Source: Odontesthes bonariensis (lineage: Eukaryota > Chordata > Actinopteri > Atheriniformes > Atherinopsidae). Taken from it: DNA of 64,000 bases. The position numbers were made by a program, and so were the translations under genes. Positions 22,281 to 32,690 of the stretch are shown piece after piece; the first letter of the stretch is position 1, and every line of letters starts with the position of its first letter. Under the pieces are notes generated by a model. It searched no databases. It was not told the DNA's origin and saw only the letters and a list, made by a program, of their open reading frames with translations. The DNA is taken from contig NC_134510.1 in assembly GCF_027942865.1 (NCBI RefSeq), positions 20,825,209 to 20,889,208 of the forward strand, written 5' to 3'.

Positions 22281-24358
22281 TTGCTCAATACAGCAGCATC
22301 ACTGCTCAACTTTTCTTATCATTTTAGCAGAATTATAGAGCTGCATGCATGTTCTTCTTTCAAATGTGAAATGAGAACGCGAAAAAGATGAGTAAGCAAA
22401 GCACCAAATGTCATTTACCTTATCTTGCTTCATGCAATTTCTTATGCGCTTTGCTGTTGTTAATTATGAATACGCTTTTTTTCTAAGTAAAAAGGTTAAA
22501 AAAGATTCTGGTGCAGATTTTCATTGTTCAGTGCCTTTATAAACCAGATTTTTGGAAACACAAAAGACTTGTTCTTGTCATTAATAAGAATTTGAATAAA
22601 CAAATTGGACCTTTTATTTCTATTTCCTGTCTGAGTCTCTCTTTAATTTTTATAATTGATTACATTAATTGACTTATAACGTTTGTTTATGGAACAGCAC
22701 AAAGTAAGTGTCAAAGCACATACTAATCAGTGTGTGCATTTATATTAATAAAGGGCAGCTACTTGAATAATCAAAACAGAGCCCCTCAATTAGATAAACG
22801 GTTTCTGCATACTGTATCACCATAAAGTGTTCCTCATGTGACTGAATCATCCCTTAGTTGTGCTGCTAGAGGTTCAGCCTGCCGGAGGACCTCCTATGTT
22901 GCACTGAGCTCTTCTACCTTTCTCAACTTATATTTGTAGTAATTAGTTGTAATTCTTGTATGTAATTTATTTTGGTGTGTCAAAAGGAATTGTTGGGGTT
23001 TTTATGTTAAGTGTTTTTTATTTTATTTTATTTTTTATTAATTTATTTCATTATTACCATTATTTACTCCCTGGTTTAATTTACATCTGTATGCATAAAT
23101 GGAACATTTGAGTAAGTTTGGCGTGCTTACGTACGTGATAAAGCGCATTGCGTCTCTTCCTGTTTACTTCGTTAGTGCGATGTAGAGTTGCTGTCCTATC
23201 GGCTCACTGAATATCATCAAAATCCTCTTTCCAGTGGCATATTTCTTATTGAAAACTCCTTAACGCAGTCTTTCTCTACTCTAGTACTCATTTTTGTAAT
23301 AATTTCTTGTTTCAGCTCTGCTGTTCTCTTCAATCTGTATTTCTAAAGTCTGCTAGCTATCTACTGGCTCCATCCCTCTATCTCCAACTTTCACTTGCTC
23401 GGTGCCAGATGTTTAGCTGTCCCCTTTCGTTAGTGATAATGGAACATGAAACAAATGTCTTCTTTTTTTTCCTGTCCCTCTGAAACAGGGACAATTAAGA
23501 TACAAGTTAGAAAGTAAGCTGTGAGCCATATAAAACATGACCACATATAAACCCTGGAGCAGCCATACTGTCTTACTGTCCTCATTTACAGAACTATTCC
23601 TCTTGTTGTTGTATGAGCAGCAGTAACATTTTTCTTTACTTCCACTGGCAGTAATGTTGATATACCTTCATTCCTTGTTTTATACTGCTGCATATAGACC
23701 ACATTTATACTGAAAGTAATGTGTTTTTTTATGTGATCTGATTGAGGTAACGCCTTCACAGTTAAATACCAGTGCAAACACTTCCGATTGCCTTCAGGAG
23801 TTCCTCTGCATCTCTTTTGTTTGACCCCAACTCACTCCACTACACACAACACAGGACCATGAACTGAGCTCTCGACTGGGGTTTTTCCTGATGTGTGAAG
23901 AGTTGCTAGAACAATCTCCAGTGGCACTTTATCGTCTCTACCACATGAGTTTAGGGCCTGCAAAAAAAAGATGGTTGCGCTTACGATCATGAAAACATTG
24001 CTTTAAACCGTTGCCTTGTATCAACGGAAAAAGTAGAAAAAAATAACTACAATTTCCTACGGTCATTTAATGACGTGGTTTCTCAGTCGATGTGTTCTGA
24101 GCGTCTACTTCTGGCACAGTTTGAGAATTGCTATCCTCACACACTGTCAGGGGAACTTATCTGCCTTCTGTCCCCGACCACGTGCTCTGCTTCAGCGTCT
24201 ATAGGCGTTGTGAGTTTTGCTGGTGTAAAAATAAGTCATTACCAACGGTTTCCTGATTTCGGGTCCTAAATACACCTGTTACAATTACAGCATCATCAGA
24301 CACAAAATTTAAGAGGTGCTTTTGTTGGCAGTAAATAAAGGTGAAATCAGCAGTGAAT
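22281..24358 (+). other. 3' flank of LU gene A
   Basis: 3' UTR sequence to about 22610, then non-coding DNA nearly identical to 45935-48580 in unit B. The stretch at 24090-24220 is a version, with internal deletions, of the longer ORF at 48205-48444. No other gene is supported. Confidence 0.6.
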
Positions 24359-25553
24359 TGTCAGGATGCGTGGGTGCGATGCGTGGAAAGGACACGGATG
24401 CAGACTTCAAAAACCAAACTGATTTATTATTCAAAAACAAGGTTAACACAAAGTGTCATGGTAAATTCGATGTCTGCTAACCTTTTGTCTCTTAGATGAC
24501 ACCTTGTTGTAAATCCAATGTCTGCAGACCATTCGTCTCTTGATTAACACATAGACAATAATCATTTAAATGACCATTGTCTCCAGATTCTGCATCACCC
24601 CAAAGTGCGAGTTTTTTTGAAAACTTGTGTAAAAACTTGTGTAAAAAGTTGAGAAAGGCCACACGGGCCGAAACGTTGTTTGTTAAATAATATTCAGCAT
24701 GATGGACAAGAGTGTGCGGTATCTTCCCCTTTGAAGAAAACTAAAAACTAAACATGAGCAAGAAACCAAGGCACAAGAAAGAACTAAAACATGACTAAAA
24801 ACTAAACAAGAACAAACATGGTGAAAACTAGGGCTGTGTTGAAAAAATCGATTTTCCGATTCTGAATCGATTCGCCTATGATAATCTGATAATCGATTCG
24901 TCCATCCAAAGATCGATTTTTTTGTTTAAAAAAAAAAAAAAAAAAAAAAAAAATTTTTTAAATTTTTTTAAATTTCCCCCAGTGAACTTTTAAGAAAAAT
25001 ACACAACGTTTACATTTTATACTTTCAGTTTCAGTACTTCTCAGTTTATTAAGTGTGAGCAATGCACTTTTAAAATAAAAATGCTTTTGGTAGCAACAGC
25101 TTTTGGGTGAATTCTTAATTATTTTCAATCATAATAATAATGCACTGGTTAGTGTCCCAGTAAGAGTCCACTGTTGCAGATATAGACACCTCAATTATGT
25201 CCTCTGTTTATTGTCCTGGATTATCTTTCTTGAAGGTAGATTGACCCTTAACCTTTTCACCAGTCTTCCAGCCATCAGTAACTACCAATACTTGTATGAT
25301 TTGCTGTTTTATATCGATATAATAATAATTTTAATATGTTGCTTGCTTCTCTACACAGTGATGAAATGAAGGAAACAGCTTTGATACGTTTTTAATAGCA
25401 CCAACCCTCGGATCGAATCGGAAATCAGATCGAATCGGATCGAATCGGATCGAATCGAAAAAAATCGATTCTGAAACTTGAAAATCGGAATCGAATCGAT
25501 TCTTGAAATTTGAATCGATTCCCAGCTCTAGTGAAAACCCCATGGACGCGACA
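24359..25553 (-). mobile_element. Solo LTR (Ty3/Gypsy-like) interrupted by a hAT element
   Basis: TGTCAGGATGCG at the left and GCGACA at the right, flanked by a 5-bp direct repeat TGAAT (24354-24358 and 25554-25558). Unit B lacks the insertion at the same place (about 48578). It is related to 44756-45244 and 46824-47301. Read on the minus strand it starts TGTCGC and has an AATAAA near its 3' side, as in fish Gypsy LTRs. There is no internal region. A 702-bp hAT element is nested inside. Confidence 0.65.
24829..25530. mobile_element. hAT-type miniature element nested in the solo LTR
   Basis: An 8-bp target duplication GTGAAAAC (24821-24828 and 25531-25538) flanks ends TAGGGCTG and CAGCTCTA (inverted). 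Both ends continue in repeated AATCGATT-rich sequence. The interior has a long A/T run near 24925-24960 and no transposase frame. The 8-bp duplication and the end sequence support a non-autonomous hAT element. Confidence 0.75.
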
Positions 25554-26158
25554 TGAATTGCATAACACAACTTTTCTATGATTCATTTAGTAACCCTATC
25601 CACAAATTCTGCGTTCTGTAATGAAGGTTCCGTAAATACGTAAACATCAGCTCATGTTTTTCTAATCACAAAACGGAAACCACTCAGACCAACCCCCAAA
25701 GGGTCGTAGGATCTGGTGTCATCCCTCTTTATAACATGAGAACAAAAACTACCAGACACAAAGCCATGAAAATAAAGACCATCAATAAAACAAAAGAAGC
25801 ATGAGAAACAAAAGCATGTTGCATCTATGAGGGCCGCAGAGGTAAACTAGTGCCTGAAAAGTGTGAATATTTCTTTCTCTTTTCATTGCGTCTTGGATAT
25901 CCATTTGATAGAAGACATGATCAGAATAACCCTTTTTGACACTTGTAATAAAGTGTACCAATTATAACATATTTTCAAATGCATTTAGCTGTCTGGTTGT
26001 ATAGAGTTGTGGAAAATGTCCAGTTTTTCTTTAGTTTTTAGAAATGTCTGATTCAGATGATTTAAGAGGGAGTCAGGCCCTACTTTTTGTTGTCTTTATT
26101 TAATGATTGTTGCATGAATATGAGTTTCCATAAATACACGTATCCCTCGGATGATAAC
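25554..26158. repeat. Distal end of unit A
   Basis: Non-coding. It matches 48578-49102 of unit B, and a more diverged copy lies at 42085-42555. It ends in GATGATAAC, where the DIRS element begins. Confidence 0.65.
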
Positions 26159-26344
26159 GAAAGTTACGTATGTAACTACGGTTCTATGAATCCTGGATGA
26201 CCGCCAGAGGCGGTGCTTTCAAGCACTGGATGATACATCTTGCGCATGCGCAGGTCGAGTGTTTATACCAACAACGTCACTCGTGACCCCCTGCTGACCC
26301 CGGAGAGCCTATATACTTCCGGCAATATCAGCAGGTCAGTCCTT
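26159..26344. repeat. DIRS left inverted terminal repeat (3' end of element)
   Basis: Begins GAAAGTTACGTATGTAAC with a short palindrome. From the ACCGCCAGAGGCGG segment through GCGCATGCGCAG to CAGGTCAGTCC it is the reverse complement of 38309-38473. Confidence 0.9.
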
Positions 26345-26390
26345 ACAGAATCTTCTCGCGAGTATACGAGGATTCTGAGTGACAGAACGC

Positions 26391-26495
26391 TCTGGCGGTC
26401 ATCCAGGATTCATAGAACCGTAGTTACATACGTAACTTTCGTTCTATTTCATCCTTACTGACCGCCAGAGGCGGTGCTTTCAAGCACTGGATGAC
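26391..26495. repeat. DIRS internal complementary region
   Basis: Bases up to 26440 (ending ACATACGTAACTTTC) are the reverse complement of the left end starting at 26159. Bases from 26441 (GTTCTATTTCATCC) are the reverse complement of the right end finishing at 38473. Both outer ends are therefore represented side by side, which in the DIRS model templates completion of the ends through a circular intermediate. Confidence 0.9.
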
Positions 26496-26536
26496 TAATA
26501 CCAGAAAAGTCACGAGGAATCCAGCACCTACTCACT

Positions 26537-28126
26537 TTATTGAGAGGAAGCAGCAGAGTCGGGCAGCAGGACCACAGCCAACGGGTTGGGAATGGCAACA
26601 TTCACCCGATAGAACCTGGAGAAGGTACTCGGTGACGCCCATGACGCTGCCTCACAGATGTCTTCCAGGGGAACGCCCCGTGGGGCTGCCCATGAGGTCG
26701 AGACAGCTCTGGTGGAGTGGCAGCTCACCCCAGCTGGCTGGGGGCGCCCACTTCCCTCATATGCCTGGGTGATGGCGTCCACCACCCAGTGAGACAGTCG
26801 CTGTTTAGAGAGCGCACAGCCTCTCCGAGGGCCACCGTAGCAGAGGAAGAGCTGGTCCGACTGCCTGATACCGGCAGTCGCGGCCACGTAGGCTCTCAGA
26901 GCCCGCACAGGGCACAGTAGGCGTAACCTGTCCTCCCCCTCCGGGGGAACAAACTGTGCCAGGTGGATAGGTCTGTTGAGGTTTGATGAAGACAGCACCT
27001 TCGGGAGAAAAGCGGAGTTTGGCCATAGGGAAACCCCTGAGCCATCCGAGTTCCACCTCATGCAGGAGTCGCTCACCGACAGAGCATGCAGCTCCCCGAC
27101 GCGCTTCGCTGATGCGATAGCGTGTAGAAAGGCGGTCTTAGCGGAGACCCACCTCAGCCCTGCCTGAGCAAGGGGTTCAAAGGGAGGCGAGCACAGGGCG
27201 CCGAGCACCAGGTGCAGATCCCATGGCGGGGTGCGCCGCACCCGTGGGGGGCGCAGCCGCCGCGCACCTTTCAGGAAAAGGGACACCAACCTGTGGCCCC
27301 CCACCGTGCCGTTATCCACTCGAGCATGCCGAGAGGAAATGGCCGCCACATACACCCTCAGGGTAGCGGGGGACCTGCCGTCATCCAGGAGTGACTGGAG
27401 GAACTCCAGAATCCTAGGGACAGGACAGTGCACAGGGTCCTCACCCCTGTCCAAGCACCATGTAGTGAACAGCCGCCACCTCTGTTCGTAAAGCGCCCGG
27501 GTAGAAGGCGCCCTCGCGTTCAGGATGGTATGGCAGACCTCGCCAGAGCACTCAGTCAGCATCGGGTCGGGCCCTGCAGTGGCCAGACCCACAGCTGCAG
27601 GCGGGACGGGTCGGGATGCCAGATCCGACCCTGCCACTGAGACAGGAGATCCCTCCTGTTGGGGAAATACATTGCCCTTAGGCTGGCTAAGCGTGGTGCT
27701 GCCCACCGCAGGAGGTCCCGGGATGCCTGCAGCAGCAGTGCAGACCTGGTGCCACCTTGGTGGTTTATGTGGGAGACGGCCGAAACATTGTCCGACCGCA
27801 CGAGTACATGTCGGCCCCTCAAGAAAGGGAGGAAAGCCTGCAACGCCCTGTGTACAGCCCGCAGCTCTAGTGCGTTGATGTGCTGTGAGCGCTCCCGTGC
27901 CGGCCACAGCCCCTGAGCTGTCCGGTTCTGCCACACGGCGCCCCACCCCGAGAGGGAGGCGTCCGTCGTGACTGCCTCGCGACGGGATGCAATGGAGCCC
28001 ATGGGCATGCCCTGGAGGAGAAACGAACGCTTCCTCCATGGGGCCAGGGCAAGAAGGCAACGGTGGGACACCGCGAGCCTCCTGTGCCGGTGTCTTGTGG
28101 CGTCCAGGTGAAAGCTGTGCAACCAC
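26537..28126 (-). CDS. DIRS tyrosine recombinase (YR) ORF
   Basis: Open for 529 codons. The recombinase core occupies about residues 200-510; the N-terminal third overlaps RNase H in another frame and may not be translated from this ATG. Catalytic landmarks: Arg in SAKRVGELHALS (about 342), the His-x-x-Arg box CHSTRAVSTSW (470-473), Trp in CEAASWASPS, and the nucleophile Tyr in FSRFYRVNV (about 506). It would insert the element by recombination in place of a DDE integrase. No internal stop or frameshift was seen, so it may be functional. Confidence 0.9.
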   Translation of the reverse strand: MVAQLSPGRHKTPAQEARGVPPLPSCPGPMEEAFVSPPGHAHGLHCIPSRGSHDGRLPLGVGRRVAEPDSSGAVAGTGALTAHQRTRAAGCTQGVAGFPPFLEGPTCTRAVGQCFGRLPHKPPRWHQVCTAAAGIPGPPAVGSTTLSQPKGNVFPQQEGSPVSVAGSDLASRPVPPAAVGLATAGPDPMLTECSGEVCHTILNARAPSTRALYEQRWRLFTTWCLDRGEDPVHCPVPRILEFLQSLLDDGRSPATLRVYVAAISSRHARVDNGTVGGHRLVSLFLKGARRLRPPRVRRTPPWDLHLVLGALCSPPFEPLAQAGLRWVSAKTAFLHAIASAKRVGELHALSVSDSCMRWNSDGSGVSLWPNSAFLPKVLSSSNLNRPIHLAQFVPPEGEDRLRLLCPVRALRAYVAATAGIRQSDQLFLCYGGPRRGCALSKQRLSHWVVDAITQAYEGSGRPQPAGVSCHSTRAVSTSWAAPRGVPLEDICEAASWASPSTFSRFYRVNVAIPNPLAVVLLPDSAASSQ

Positions 28127-29415
28127 CTCTGGAGGGGACGCAGCGACAGCAATCCTAAAGGGACCACGGCAGCCGCAGCTGTCAGTGTCCCCAGGACGCG
28201 TAAGAACTCCACGTAGTGGAACCGCCTGCCTTCCCGAAACGGGAGGAGGTGGCGGAGGATGTCATCCACCCGCCGTGGCGACGGGCAGGCCATCATGGTG
28301 ACCGCATCGAGGGTCACCCCAAGAAAAACTGTGCTCTGTGATGGGACCAGGCCACTCTTTGTAAAATTCACCCTGAGGCCCAAACGGGCCACATGGGAAA
28401 GAAGACACGTCGTGTCGAGGGCCACCCGAGACTGGGACGGCGCACAGACGAGCCAGTCGTCCAGATACGGCAAGATCTCCATGCCCCGCAACTGTAGGTG
28501 CGAGAGGGCTGCCGTCACACACCTGGTGAACACCCGTGGGGAGAGGGAGAGACCAAACGGGAGCCCCCTGAACTGGAAACGACGCCCCTGAAAGGCGAAT
28601 CGCAGAAACTGCCGATGGTGTGGCGCCACAGGAACGTGAAAGTAGGCATCCTCCAGGTCTATGGAGGTAAACCACTCCCCTCTGGAGACCGTACGCAGAA
28701 CCTCTGCAGTGGTCAACATATGGAACCTCAAGACCTTCAGGAACCTGTTGAGGTTCCTGAGGTCGAGGATAGGTCGGAATCCACCATCTTTCTTTGCTAC
28801 CAGAAAGTAAGTCGAGTAGAACCCCCCGGGGTGCACCTGGGGGTCTACCGGTTCGATGGCACCCTTGCCCAGGAGGACGAACAGCCCCTGGGCGAGGGCT
28901 CGGGCTTTCGCCGGGTCGCGGATGACAGTCATCCTGACTCGGCCATGGGTCGGGGGCCGACGTCGGGACTGAAGCTTGTACCCGTGGGTCAAGGTGGAAA
29001 GAACCCACGGGTCCCTGGTGGAAGCAGCCCAGTAGCTGAGCTGCTGCTGGGAAAAAACGCCGACGGTCGGCCCCGTGGCCTCAGCGTCGGGCCCCCCGAC
29101 CTCTAGAGGCTCCAGGGGCACGACGGTCGGTACGTGAGACCTGAGGTCGCCCAGGGGGCAGTCGCTCAGGTGCCCGAAAGGGCTGCGCCTGCCGCTGAGC
29201 AGGCTGTGGGCGTGAGTACTGGGGCCGAAGGAGGCCCCTGGCCCGTGAGTGGGTGCCGCGCTGCGGGGCAGCTGGACGACCCCTAGGGTTGCCAGGCGGC
29301 GGCGCGCTTCTGTGAAGCTCAGACAGCTGCTGTCGGGTCTTCCCAGCTTGGACCGTGCGCTCGAGGGCTTCCAGAGCCGCGGAACCAAACAGCTCCCCCG
29401 GTTCCACCGGAACAC
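27556..29415 (-). CDS. DIRS reverse transcriptase - RNase H ORF
   Basis: Open for 619 codons. RT motifs: FYSTYFLVAKKDGGFRPILD (about 199-218), FTSIDLEDAYFHVPV (249-263), QFRGLPFGLSLSPRVF and the catalytic YLDD (317-320). RNase H acidic residues: TTDAS (Asp 486), ALELRAV (Glu 517) and RSDNVSAV (Asp 542). The frame overlaps gag by about 335 nt and the recombinase by about 570 nt, each in a different frame. Translation probably starts inside or after gag by frameshift or re-initiation, and the first ATG is uncertain. Confidence 0.93.
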   Translation of the reverse strand: MFRWNRGSCLVPRLWKPSSARSKLGRPDSSCLSFTEARRRLATLGVVQLPRSAAPTHGPGASFGPSTHAHSLLSGRRSPFGHLSDCPLGDLRSHVPTVVPLEPLEVGGPDAEATGPTVGVFSQQQLSYWAASTRDPWVLSTLTHGYKLQSRRRPPTHGRVRMTVIRDPAKARALAQGLFVLLGKGAIEPVDPQVHPGGFYSTYFLVAKKDGGFRPILDLRNLNRFLKVLRFHMLTTAEVLRTVSRGEWFTSIDLEDAYFHVPVAPHHRQFLRFAFQGRRFQFRGLPFGLSLSPRVFTRCVTAALSHLQLRGMEILPYLDDWLVCAPSQSRVALDTTCLLSHVARLGLRVNFTKSGLVPSQSTVFLGVTLDAVTMMACPSPRRVDDILRHLLPFREGRRFHYVEFLRVLGTLTAAAAVVPLGLLSLRPLQRWLHSFHLDATRHRHRRLAVSHRCLLALAPWRKRSFLLQGMPMGSIASRREAVTTDASLSGWGAVWQNRTAQGLWPARERSQHINALELRAVHRALQAFLPFLRGRHVLVRSDNVSAVSHINHQGGTRSALLLQASRDLLRWAAPRLASLRAMYFPNRRDLLSQWQGRIWHPDPSRLQLWVWPLQGPTRC

Positions 29416-30622
29416 TGCGGAGGGTTCTCCTGCAGGCCTCCGAGAGAGGGGACTGCGCCAACCAAAACTGGCGGCGAGCCTGTACGAGAGTAGCCATTAC
29501 TCGTCCCAACTCCCTGGACATCAGTGCAAAGGCCTGTAGAGAGGCGTCAGTAATACCGTGGACAGAAGTGTCCAGCTCAGTCTCCTGCAGGGATGACGAC
29601 AGGGCGAGCAGCAGGTGGGACATGGAATTACCCATGCGAGCCATACGTGCTGCCGCCTCATAGGCCTTCGACAGCAATTCATCCGTAACCCGGCACTGGG
29701 GGCGAGGACACCTCGCCTCCTGTCTCAGAGCCTCATTGGGTGAGACGATCAGGGCGGCTATAGTGGGCTCAACCGCTGGCATGCGGTCCAGGCCGAACTT
29801 GGAGGCGTCCTGCATGGCTGCCAGGGTCCGAGCATCAGCTGTCGGACGGGCAGGGGCCCTAGGGTCCCTCCAGAACTTCTGTAATTCCCTCAGATACTCT
29901 TCTGATGGAGGTACAGTTAGTTCAGCGGGGGTTGAGGAGCGCCTGAAAAAGGCACTGGCCGAAGCTGGCTGAGCCTGCGGCACGTCCAGCTGTAGCCTGG
30001 CTAGAGCCGTACGGATGGCGGCTCCCACAGAGCCGTCCTCACTACCACCCGCAGAGCCACGGGCTGAAGAAAGGGAGCCCGCTGCAGAAGGACGGGAGGC
30101 TTCGTCTCCCAGGAGCACGTCCGAAGCGTAGTCCTGAAACATAGTAGCCGAAGCTGCTATGGAAAACGCATCCTCCTCCGGCCCGAAGGAGGCCGCTGGA
30201 GGAACAAGGGCACCTGGCTGGGTTGCTCCAGCCCCAGGCTGGAGAGCCAGGAGGAGGGACTTCATGCTGTCAAGCTCCGCTGTCAGCTGATTCACTCTAG
30301 AAGTAAGCCCGGACCCCTTGGCCCTCTTCCCGGAGGTGGGGCCTGCAGTCTCAGCAGGCCGACGCCGTGGTCGGCTAGACCGAGACGGGGCCAGCCGCTG
30401 GTCAGGGGTCAACTGAGGAGACAAGGGAGGGCCCAACAGGCGCTCTACCTCGGCCAGCCTTGCAGCCCTGACAGCATGAGGCAAAATGCCACAATTCATG
30501 CAGGACTCGTCTGAGAGACCCTGCCTCAGATGTCCGAGGCCGAGGCACGAAGGACACAAATCATGGCCATCCTCAAGCTGTAGAGGAGCCATGCAGGCCG
30601 AGCAGGAGTGGTTGTGATCCAT
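29081..30622 (-). CDS. DIRS gag-like ORF, 513 aa
   Basis: Start chosen at 30622 (MDHNHSCSACMAPLQLEDGH); the frame upstream is only a TA/CA microsatellite. The N-terminus has paired Cys motifs (CSAC, CPSC, MNC) like other fish DIRS gag proteins. A Pro/Ala/Ser-rich middle and a helical region with RMARMGNSMSHLLLALSSSL follow. The C-terminus is basic and rich in Arg, Pro and Gln, suiting nucleic-acid binding. It is probably the structural protein of the element's particle. Confidence 0.8.
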   Translation of the reverse strand: MDHNHSCSACMAPLQLEDGHDLCPSCLGLGHLRQGLSDESCMNCGILPHAVRAARLAEVERLLGPPLSPQLTPDQRLAPSRSSRPRRRPAETAGPTSGKRAKGSGLTSRVNQLTAELDSMKSLLLALQPGAGATQPGALVPPAASFGPEEDAFSIAASATMFQDYASDVLLGDEASRPSAAGSLSSARGSAGGSEDGSVGAAIRTALARLQLDVPQAQPASASAFFRRSSTPAELTVPPSEEYLRELQKFWRDPRAPARPTADARTLAAMQDASKFGLDRMPAVEPTIAALIVSPNEALRQEARCPRPQCRVTDELLSKAYEAAARMARMGNSMSHLLLALSSSLQETELDTSVHGITDASLQAFALMSRELGRVMATLVQARRQFWLAQSPLSEACRRTLRSVPVEPGELFGSAALEALERTVQAGKTRQQLSELHRSAPPPGNPRGRPAAPQRGTHSRARGLLRPQYSRPQPAQRQAQPFRAPERLPPGRPQVSRTDRRAPGASRGRGARR

Positions 30623-30634
30623 GTCGGGACCACC

Positions 30635-30642
30635 TCTAGCTC

Positions 30643-30678
<36 letters not shown>

Positions 30679-30680
30679 GT
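30635..30680. repeat. TA/CA microsatellite
   Basis: A run of alternating TA followed by CACACA, immediately upstream of the DIRS gag start on the minus strand. Confidence 0.95.
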
Positions 30681-30729
30681 GTATTTGACGATAGTACGTA
30701 TTTATGAATTCTTATTCATATATTTCTTC

Positions 30730-31334
30730 TTCTTAGTTATAGATGAATGCTGGGAGAGGGAGATGAAAACGGTGCCTTCGCCAACAAACAACTATAGGCC
30801 CCTTGGAGAGGGGCAAGTGAAGGTTTTTTTTCTCAAAAGAAAATTCTTTACTTATAGATTTTTCATACAAAAGAAAATCCTTTACTAATAGATGAATGCT
30901 GGGAGAGGGAGCCCTAAACGGTGCCTTCGCCAACAAACAACTATAGGCCCCGTGGAGAGGGGCAAGTTATGATTTTTTCTTTTTTTTCAAAAGAAAGTCC
31001 TTTACTTATAGATTTTTTTTTTTTTTTTTTTACAAAAGAAAATCCTGTACTCATAGATGAATGCTGGGAGAGGGAGCCGTAAACGGTGCCTTCGCCAACA
31101 ATCAACTATAGGCCGCCTGTTCTGGGAGCGGGGGGCGCACACGCCGCCGTGCACCAGGAGAGGGGCAATTGCAGTAATTATACACTGTCTATAGTTGGAT
31201 GCCGGGAGCGGGAGCCGCACACGGTGCCTTCACTGACAACCACTATAGGCCACCTGTGCTGGGAGCGGGGGGCGCACACGCCGCCTTACACCAGGAGAGG
31301 GGCTATTGCTGTATTCATACACTGTCTATAGTTG
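30730..31334 (-). repeat. DIRS leader tandem repeats, first block
   Basis: At least four diverged copies of a 130-165-bp unit. Each contains a GATGAATGCTGGGAG or GGATGCCGGGAG core, a GGTGCCTTC motif and CAACTATAGGCC. Later copies add GGGAGCGGGGGGCGCA and ACCAGGAGAGGGGC. Further copies continue after the LTR element at 37661. Confidence 0.85.
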
Positions 31335-31723
31335 TGTTAAAATTGGCTTTGTTCTTAGACATTATGAATGAAATAAGTCTCAGTACTTTTCCATTATGAC
31401 CTAAAGTGAGCCAGGAGTAGAAAGACAAAACAATTAGGAAAGCCTGGGAAAGCAAGGGCAGATTCACACACACACATTATTTGGGTTAGTGTGCATATCC
31501 AATCACATTTGATCAACAAGGGATCCACCGTGGGAAACTATCAGACATATATACGAATTGTAACCGGAAATCAGGGCCAGTCTGACAGACTTCCTGCGGG
31601 AGCTCTGTTCCACTGAGCCCAGCGCTGATATATTTGATGTGTGACTACCAATAAACACTTCATTTTCACTTGAATTACTGCGGTCCGTTCTTAAGCCTCC
31701 TACTAAAAGAACCGAATCTAACA
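31335..31723 (+). repeat. 5' LTR
   Basis: Starts TG and ends CA. AATAAA at about 31652 (ccaataaacac) is a likely polyadenylation signal. Nearly identical to 37272-37660. Confidence 0.92.
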
Positions 31724-31726
31724 AAA

Positions 31727-31744
31727 TGGTGCCGTGACACGAGG
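31727..31744 (+). promoter_or_regulatory. Primer-binding site, tRNA-His-like
   Basis: Three bases after the LTR, the first 12 bases TGGTGCCGTGAC are complementary to the CCA-end of tRNA-His; the remaining six do not match well. Confidence 0.65.
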
Positions 31745-32340
31745 TTTGAAGGCTAAAGAACCACCGTTCCGTGCGACCCGACCCCGGCCGAGGGAGGACG
31801 CCTCGAGGTGATTGGAGAGACAGCTTTTTTCAGACAATCAGGCGCCAAGAAAAAAGGTGAGCAGAACACCAATTAATGTCTAAATGTAAAATTTCTGCAT
31901 ATTGAATAACCTAAATGAAGTTGTCTGAATTAAGTTGTCCTCTGGTCATGATGATTCGAGTGTTAATGTACTGTCTGTCTGTTTGCATTCAATGGTAACA
32001 CGTCCAATATAAAAACACATGGCCTTATACAGGGAGAGTGCATAAGTGTCCTGTCAAGTGGATTCGGAAAATAAGACAAGGCAAATTCATTTTATAAATG
32101 AATACCAGTTGTGGAACTCGTCTTCAAAATTGAGCCGTGCACTGTTGAGAAGTGAGACGAAGTAGTTTATAAAATCCCAAATTGAGGGGTCAACTATTTG
32201 GCATTCCGACGCGGAATATTTCTCCTCTGACGGAAGTTGGGATATATGGGATTGAGAATTCCGGGGTACGAAGAAGTATAATCCCGAAATATAGTCGGGT
32301 TAACTTGTTTCATTAATAGCGCCTTGAAGGACACTGAGGG

Positions 32341-32690
32341 ACAGATTTTTTAATTTTCATACAACTGTGGGGGGATTCGCCGCTCGAAGATATTTGACTG
32401 CGCCAGCAGATCTCGAGTGGTTTCTGTTCAATATTGGGGTTGGCATAGATCAAAAGGGGGTAGAACAAGTGACTGCGCGTGTTTATACGGGTCACTTTGT
32501 TCGGGGAAATCAGTCAGATTTTTAATTTTCATATAACTGTGGGAGGATTCGCCGCTCGAAGATATTTGACTGCGCCAGCAGATCTCGAGTGGTTTCTGTT
32601 CAATATTGGGGGTTGGTATAGATAAAAAGTGGGTAAAACGAGTGACTGCGCGTGCTTATACGGGTCGCTTTGTTTGGGGAAATCAGTATT
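32341..32690 (+). repeat. Tandem duplication in the LTR-element leader
   Basis: Two copies with a period of about 172 bp, sharing TTCGCCGCTCGAAGATATTT, GCGCCAGCAGATCTCGAGTG and a GACTGCGCGTG...TATACGGGTC segment, with scattered differences. Confidence 0.9.

Noticed and set aside
27525..29106. Plus-strand ORFs of 80-200 codons inside the DIRS element
   Set aside because: Antisense to the RT and recombinase genes in GC-rich DNA; no domain recognised.
30623..30673. Extended gag start with an alternating Tyr-Ile stretch
   Set aside because: It translates the TA/CA microsatellite. The gag Cys motif begins just after the ATG at 30622.
30730..31334. CRISPR-like array in the DIRS leader
   Set aside because: Repeats are long, diverged and contiguous, without unique spacers.
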